Assembly (NCBI RefSeq): GCF_001700315.1
Contig: NZ_MASJ01000016.1
Coordinates: 1 to 46,949, forward strand
Source: Caryophanon tenue
GTDB lineage: Bacteria > Bacillota > Bacilli > Bacillales_A > Planococcaceae
Direction: 5' to 3'
DNA length: 46,949 nt
Part shown: in pieces, positions 43,401-46,949 of the stretch
Numbering within the stretch: the first letter of the stretch is position 1
Layout: every line of letters starts with the position of its first letter
Program-made: the position numbers and the translations under genes
The notes under the pieces: model-generated
Told to the model about the DNA's origin: nothing
The model's input: the letters and a program-made list of their open reading frames with translations, nothing else
Databases searched by the model: none

Positions 43401-46400
43401 TTTGAAGGGAATTATGAATATAGCGTAACGTCATTAAAGGAAAATGCGTTATTGTCGTTAGAATTAGTGGAGATTTTTGATTATGTCACGTATGTAGATG
43501 GTTATTATGTGTTAAAAGCGGATGTGACCATTGAGGCATTTTTAGCGGCCTATACAAACTTAAATGAGCAAAATCAACATTATGAGCTACGTACCGTTTT
43601 AGAAAATGTATTGAGCAGCGGCTTTAATAGCTTTTATCGTAACGGCGTAATTCGAGATACCGTAACGGTAGAACAAATTGATGAAGCGTATGAAACGATG
43701 CAAAGCTATGTGACGGATGCCAATTATGCGGAAATTATTAAGCGAGAATACTATGATGTATTATACGATTATTATGTAGAGAAAGTGAAAGTACATTTTG
43801 TATATCCGGATATTTTTAGTACAGGACATTTATTACATCTTACGGAAGATACAACAGTCGATCAAATTGAAGCAATTTTTGCCTCATGGCAACCAGCACA
43901 AGATGGCGAAATTTGGTATTTTGAGTCGATTAATCGTTTAAAAGAACAAACATTGGCGTCACTAGAAGTGGCTGATGCACTTGCGCTCCTTAAAAAATAT
44001 TACTGGAATTATAGCGGAGTTGACCGTCTAGCGTCAGGCGATGTCACAGATATGATTAACGTTTTAACAACATTAAAAGAAACTGTACAAAATCCGCAAG
44101 CACAACAATGGCTGGAAAATGAAATTCAACAAGTGGCACAAGTAGCATTTATTACACTAAAAAATCCAAATGGTCATTCTGATGGTACACGTTTACGTGA
44201 AGATGTAACGCTCGAAGAGATTCAAGAGGCATATGAAACATCAAAAGCATTGCTAAATGATACAACACTTGAAAGTACGTATCGTGAATATATGTACTAC
44301 TATTATGCGAAGGAAGCATCTACTTTGTTAGTAGAGCCGTTTTATAATGCGTATAATATGCAGGCACTCAAAGAAAATGTTACACAGGCACAAGTTGATG
44401 AAGTTTTCAGCACATGGACAGTAGATGAAGAACACATGCACCATTATGATTATCGCATTCAAGAATTGAAACAGATGTTAAATAACAGCCTACTTGTTCA
44501 GCCGCTTCTTTCGTTGTTTAAAGAAAATTATCAACAGCTTGAAGGACTAGAGCGTTTAGCTGACGGTGCGACATTAACACAATTTAATGCCACATATGAG
44601 TTGCTGAAAGCTACTGTATCAGAAGAAAATTATCAAGTGCATAGTTTTATCGATAATCTTGTGTATCCACTCGTACGAGGCGTATTTGAGCAATTTAGAA
44701 ATGAAGAATCTCATAATGCCTTAACGTACTTAAAAGAAGATGTTACATTAGCGGATTTACAGGAAGCTTATGTTCAATTGGACAAGCTAGAGATTCCATT
44801 CGTACAAGAAATGTATGAAAACTACCAGTATTATTATTATGTCCAAGCGTTAGGTGCATTAACAGGTATTGAAAATGAGATGTATGGACCAATGCTATTT
44901 ACAAAAGAAACCACTGCTGCGAGCATTGAGGAATTATTTAGCACATGGGAAGAAGATACAACGACAACTTATCACGGTGAGCGTATCAATGATATGAAAC
45001 GCTATAGTATGTTAAGTGTATCGCTTCAAGACATCCTATCATTACTCTCAGAAGATTATACGAATTATTATGCGCCAGTGTTACGTGAAGGGATAACGTT
45101 ATCAGAGTTTATGGAAGCTTATAGCGTGGCCCTTACTAGTACAACAAATGAAACGACAAAAGAATGGTTAAATGACTTATTAACTAATACGATTATTACT
45201 AAATCATTCCGTTCGTTAGAAAATGAATCGTATTCAACACATAACGAACGTTTACGTGACGACGTGACATTAGAGCAGATTCAAACTATTTATAATGAAA
45301 TTGCACCGTTTGTCGACGAAAATAAACTGGAAAATCTAAAGTCGGAGTTAGAGCGTTACACGTATTATTATTATTATTTACGTGAATTATCGACATTAAC
45401 AGGCATTACGAATGACATGTATGCCCCAACCGTTTTCACAAAAGAAGTAACGGTAGAACAGATTGAAGAATTGTTTAGCACATGGCAAGGGGATGCATCT
45501 ACGACGTACTATGCAGAACAGATTACTAGAGTGCAAAAATACAGCCTTTTAAGTGTATCGCTCCAAAAACTTTTACCGCTATTAGCAGAAGACTATCAGT
45601 ATTATAATGAACCGTTATTTGTCGAAGATGTATCGCTAGTCGACTTTATGACAATCTTTAATGAAACGATGGACAATGCACCAAATGAAGAAGTTGAAGA
45701 ATGGTTAACAAACTTATTAACTCAAAGCGTTGCATCAAAAGCATTTAACTCATTTGATAATGAAACATATCAACAAGAAGCGGAGCGTCTACAAGAAGAT
45801 GTAACGTTAACGATGATTCAAGATACGTATGATGCGCTTGCACCGTATTTAGAGGATTATCATGCACAAAGTCTACAACGTACAAAGCAGTACTATGAGT
45901 ATTATTATTATTTACGTGATGCAGCGAAATTAGCGCCATCGATTTCTACAAATATGTATGCAGAGTATTATGTACTTGAAGAAGGCGTGACGTTAGAAGA
46001 TATTGAGACATTATTTAAAGACTTTGTTTATGATGAGAATAATCCGTCATATCCGTTAGAATCGATTCATCAATTACGTCAGAAGCTTGTGAGAAGTTAT
46101 TCATTACAAGGTGTATTAGTGCTACTAAAACCTGAATATGATGGTCAGACAAGCCCATTTATTGACGACGTGACACTAGAGCAATTACAACAAATGTACA
46201 CACATGTGAATGCAACGGAAGATGAAGAAGCAAAAGCCTACGTTGAAAACTTGCTGTATGCCCATATCGATGCACTTCAGCAAACAGTGCTAACATACAG
46301 TAGCGTGAAATGGTCAAGCTTTGGCCCTATCAAATCAACGGCAACAATCGAGCAAATTGAAGCGGTTGTGAAACAGCTTGAGCAACTAAAAGTATTTTTC

Positions 46401-46757
46401 GCAACGGAACAGCTTACACAAGCAATTCAACATTTAACAAATGATACACTTGAAGCTTCTGTTGAGACGTTCAATGTTCAAGATGAGCAAGTAGAAGATG
46501 TTGTTGTATCAGGATCACCGATTGATTTAGAGGCACTTGAAAGTTATGCAGCAGTAGCCGAATTTATTGTAAGTGATGGCTATGGTTACGATGTTTTACC
46601 CGATGTAAATCGCGAATCTTTGCAAGTGTTTATTGAGGAACTAACACAGAAAATTGCTGGAAATGAAGAAGGCAATGAACAATATTTATTATTAATTGAG
46701 TTAGCAAACGATGTACTTAATCAGCCAGTCGCATTTGTGCCATTTAGCTTAGCGTAA
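40488..46757 (+). CDS. Giant secreted protein with Ig-like domain and about 21 helical sub-repeats
   Basis: A 2089-residue protein starting with TTG six bases after GGAGGG. Residues 1-27 are a signal peptide (cleavage after VSA). Residues 35-145 resemble a bacterial Ig-like (SbsA/Big_5) domain (AVRTINFSLPVDEETVKANE, EYRLLVGDTIKN). Residues 160-450 are strand-rich, with short hydrophobic turns suggesting a beta-helix (VNVENSTITGKVQVLE). After a mixed region to about 640, residues 765-1960 are helical repeats built on L-x-x-D-V-T-x-x-x-I-x-x-x-Y/F. No LPXTG, SLH, LysM or choline-binding anchor is visible, and the C-terminus is VAFVPFSLA. Probably a surface or extracellular adhesin or structural protein; function unknown. 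A possible -10 (TATAAT, 40416) lies upstream. Confidence 0.9.
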   Translation: MRKNTAFYVASAALATSIFVANGEVSADSLVPETGYQFLAQQSTLQTFDLSKDAAVRTINFSLPVDEETVKANENIILYDVTAQKFVEVVAKVTSSKTSIEVALAAGTTYEENHEYRLLVGDTIKNLATNAVSLQQAIQFNFKTINVPDVSTNPGEEEPEILDGTVSGTITAITDTTITLNGVAYETDASIAAFIAENKQAFEQAIVEVNVSERKIVEIKALTITQEGAKLQGTTDSHILTNTTVTVAAENITLYAVTMANLFVANNVKQRVNVENSTITGKVQVLEERSMQAVVEEQHATSLVIRFTNSVVVEMLIARVDVKSEISGTSRFTLISVKADTNIFVDPEAVLPRLTIQDGVTNIELNASIAQVDIQTNNNLKVTGSGNFDKVNITSEKKVELDTTGTIQEIAVKNHKATMTVGEAVKIEKVTIPNTVEAKDVIENFDDVKDQIGDKIEQENLEEFIAAKFVRTDTQHVAELSIVGVSEDANISYQHYNNRYSTNDDIPAVGDVLENVFDWTEGEKVPFYFDRDYYVFVTDEAGIITDRYAVHDQFHFEPVTDSQTANTLTLSFSGYTQESTPIDYVNRLYITDGDKSEVVDLTATTFVYNEYGVPSISVDLTQFNGDVAYHIQTLGNYYGFLHNFKTDTKAYLKGLYDFAHNVQINQVNYTEGYAFRYLLGDSNYKLVDYTEADGTVYKMRESLLAQASSVVEQYVHAFREKQFASVTDVQQKVQEINAANSTVITTFNGYLDEMDALFKEDEYSYAQGERLRDDVTIAQIDEIKARIEADTVLTSKDKQEVLSEHSSVVSEYYYSYRRLINDLYDDNQLIKEGVTQETITNLQEVIQAEIPDTYSEKEWWLSRLESMKRELVIQPFKRLENTNVTYQSQRLKTTVTPDEITTAYNAALLLATTDQQKQQVYDAYSQMKYYYVLKELRLLATTPNIETYRLIPLKRDVTEAQIETIFTAFETFEGNYEYSVTSLKENALLSLELVEIFDYVTYVDGYYVLKADVTIEAFLAAYTNLNEQNQHYELRTVLENVLSSGFNSFYRNGVIRDTVTVEQIDEAYETMQSYVTDANYAEIIKREYYDVLYDYYVEKVKVHFVYPDIFSTGHLLHLTEDTTVDQIEAIFASWQPAQDGEIWYFESINRLKEQTLASLEVADALALLKKYYWNYSGVDRLASGDVTDMINVLTTLKETVQNPQAQQWLENEIQQVAQVAFITLKNPNGHSDGTRLREDVTLEEIQEAYETSKALLNDTTLESTYREYMYYYYAKEASTLLVEPFYNAYNMQALKENVTQAQVDEVFSTWTVDEEHMHHYDYRIQELKQMLNNSLLVQPLLSLFKENYQQLEGLERLADGATLTQFNATYELLKATVSEENYQVHSFIDNLVYPLVRGVFEQFRNEESHNALTYLKEDVTLADLQEAYVQLDKLEIPFVQEMYENYQYYYYVQALGALTGIENEMYGPMLFTKETTAASIEELFSTWEEDTTTTYHGERINDMKRYSMLSVSLQDILSLLSEDYTNYYAPVLREGITLSEFMEAYSVALTSTTNETTKEWLNDLLTNTIITKSFRSLENESYSTHNERLRDDVTLEQIQTIYNEIAPFVDENKLENLKSELERYTYYYYYLRELSTLTGITNDMYAPTVFTKEVTVEQIEELFSTWQGDASTTYYAEQITRVQKYSLLSVSLQKLLPLLAEDYQYYNEPLFVEDVSLVDFMTIFNETMDNAPNEEVEEWLTNLLTQSVASKAFNSFDNETYQQEAERLQEDVTLTMIQDTYDALAPYLEDYHAQSLQRTKQYYEYYYYLRDAAKLAPSISTNMYAEYYVLEEGVTLEDIETLFKDFVYDENNPSYPLESIHQLRQKLVRSYSLQGVLVLLKPEYDGQTSPFIDDVTLEQLQQMYTHVNATEDEEAKAYVENLLYAHIDALQQTVLTYSSVKWSSFGPIKSTATIEQIEAVVKQLEQLKVFFATEQLTQAIQHLTNDTLEASVETFNVQDEQVEDVVVSGSPIDLEALESYAAVAEFIVSDGYGYDVLPDVNRESLQVFIEELTQKIAGNEEGNEQYLLLIELANDVLNQPVAFVPFSLA
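42789..46400 (+). repeat. Super-repeat array within the giant gene
   Basis: Three related sub-repeats of about 60 codons (A, B, C) recur in order. A-type motifs (RLREDVTLEQIQEAY-like) begin near 42789, 43150, 43640, 44184, 44720, 45245, 45782 and 46322; from the third on, the period is 525-544 bp. B-type motifs (KEDVTVEQIEELFSTW-like) lie about 180 bp after each A, and C-type motifs (LREGVTLSEFMEAY-like) about 180 bp after each B. The first unit lacks C. Units 5, 6 and 7 are most alike. Confidence 0.9.
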
Positions 46758-46776
46758 AATAGGCTACAAAAAATAG

Positions 46777-46949
46777 ATTGAGAAAGAAATAAAAAGAAAT
46801 ATCCTTTAGCAACTACAACTGCTAAAGGATATTTTTCTGTTTTTGGTGCTACGCCAACATAGCCGAAGTGTTTCGCAGGTATGGCTTGTTTCTAAAAGAA
46901 ACTCGGTAAGCCCGTAATCAAATAACGCATATATTCAGGCAGGCACCTT
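46777..46949 (+). repeat. Dispersed structured element, copy D (reaches window end)
   Basis: A perfect 14-bp terminator stem (46797-46810 with 46821-46834) differs from copy B by a compensated base pair. GGTGC (46836-46840) can close with GCACC (46943-46947), around an inner stem CCGA/TCGG plus GTTTC/GAAAC (46863-46874 with 46898-46906). It follows the stop of the giant gene and should terminate it. Confidence 0.75.

Noticed and set aside
40488-46757. Tyrosine runs in the giant protein as a possible reading-frame artefact
   Set aside because: The frame is open for 2089 codons, has a signal peptide and ribosome-binding site, and the repeats are conserved at protein level with synonymous differences.

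Overview
This 46.9 kb window looks like chromosome from a low-GC, Gram-positive, flagellated member of the Bacillales. Ribosome-binding sites are strong AGGAGG types, lipoproteins carry L-x-x-C lipoboxes, Fur boxes are of the Bacillus 7-1-7 type, and many genes resemble Bacillus families (feu, opuC, csoR-copZ-copA, czcD, ywdH-like). A relative of Lysinibacillus, Solibacillus, Kurthia or Caryophanon is plausible, but nothing here fixes the genus. I saw no rRNA, tRNA, prophage, transposase or CRISPR array.

Layout: 0.1-2.0 kb holds a small membrane protein, a chromate transporter and a 61-aa orphan. At 2.1-6.6 kb two related glutamine-amidotransferase-like proteins face a FecBCD-type ABC transporter; both sides share one Fur box between overlapping divergent promoters. 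At 6.7-8.0 kb an acyltransferase-like gene precedes a paired SMR efflux pump. An orphan flagellin with a sigma-D-like promoter, a broken acyl-CoA ligase and an OYE-family reductase follow. At 11.1-16.8 kb, on the minus strand, lies a complete ferric-catecholate (bacillibactin-type) uptake locus: AraC regulator, FeuA-like lipoprotein, two permeases, ATPase and esterase, with two Fur boxes. At 16.9-23.6 kb are a frameshifted secreted-protein gene with a 20-bp triplication, PanE, an MFS exporter opposite an XRE-TPR regulator with three matching operators, an FNT channel, a D,D-carboxypeptidase lipoprotein and two gene remnants. At 23.7-27.7 kb is metal homeostasis: CzcD, CsoR, CopZ and CopA, with two CsoR-type operators. 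At 27.8-32.2 kb are a hydrolase and an OpuC-type osmoprotectant importer. At 33.1-36.5 kb an IsdG-like heme monooxygenase faces an IsdE-like heme ABC transporter, again with Fur boxes on both sides. Then come an SDR-like protein, a UPF0158-like protein, an MBL hydrolase and an aldehyde dehydrogenase. The last 6.3 kb is one gene for a 2089-aa secreted protein built from about 21 helical sub-repeats.

Themes: iron and heme acquisition dominates, with three Fur-controlled ABC systems. Metal efflux and compatible-solute import add to a stress and nutrition profile. Four broken genes show local decay. A dispersed structured element, seen in four copies always at 3' ends of genes, carries a covarying hairpin and a conserved closing stem; it and the giant repeat protein are the least explained parts of the window.
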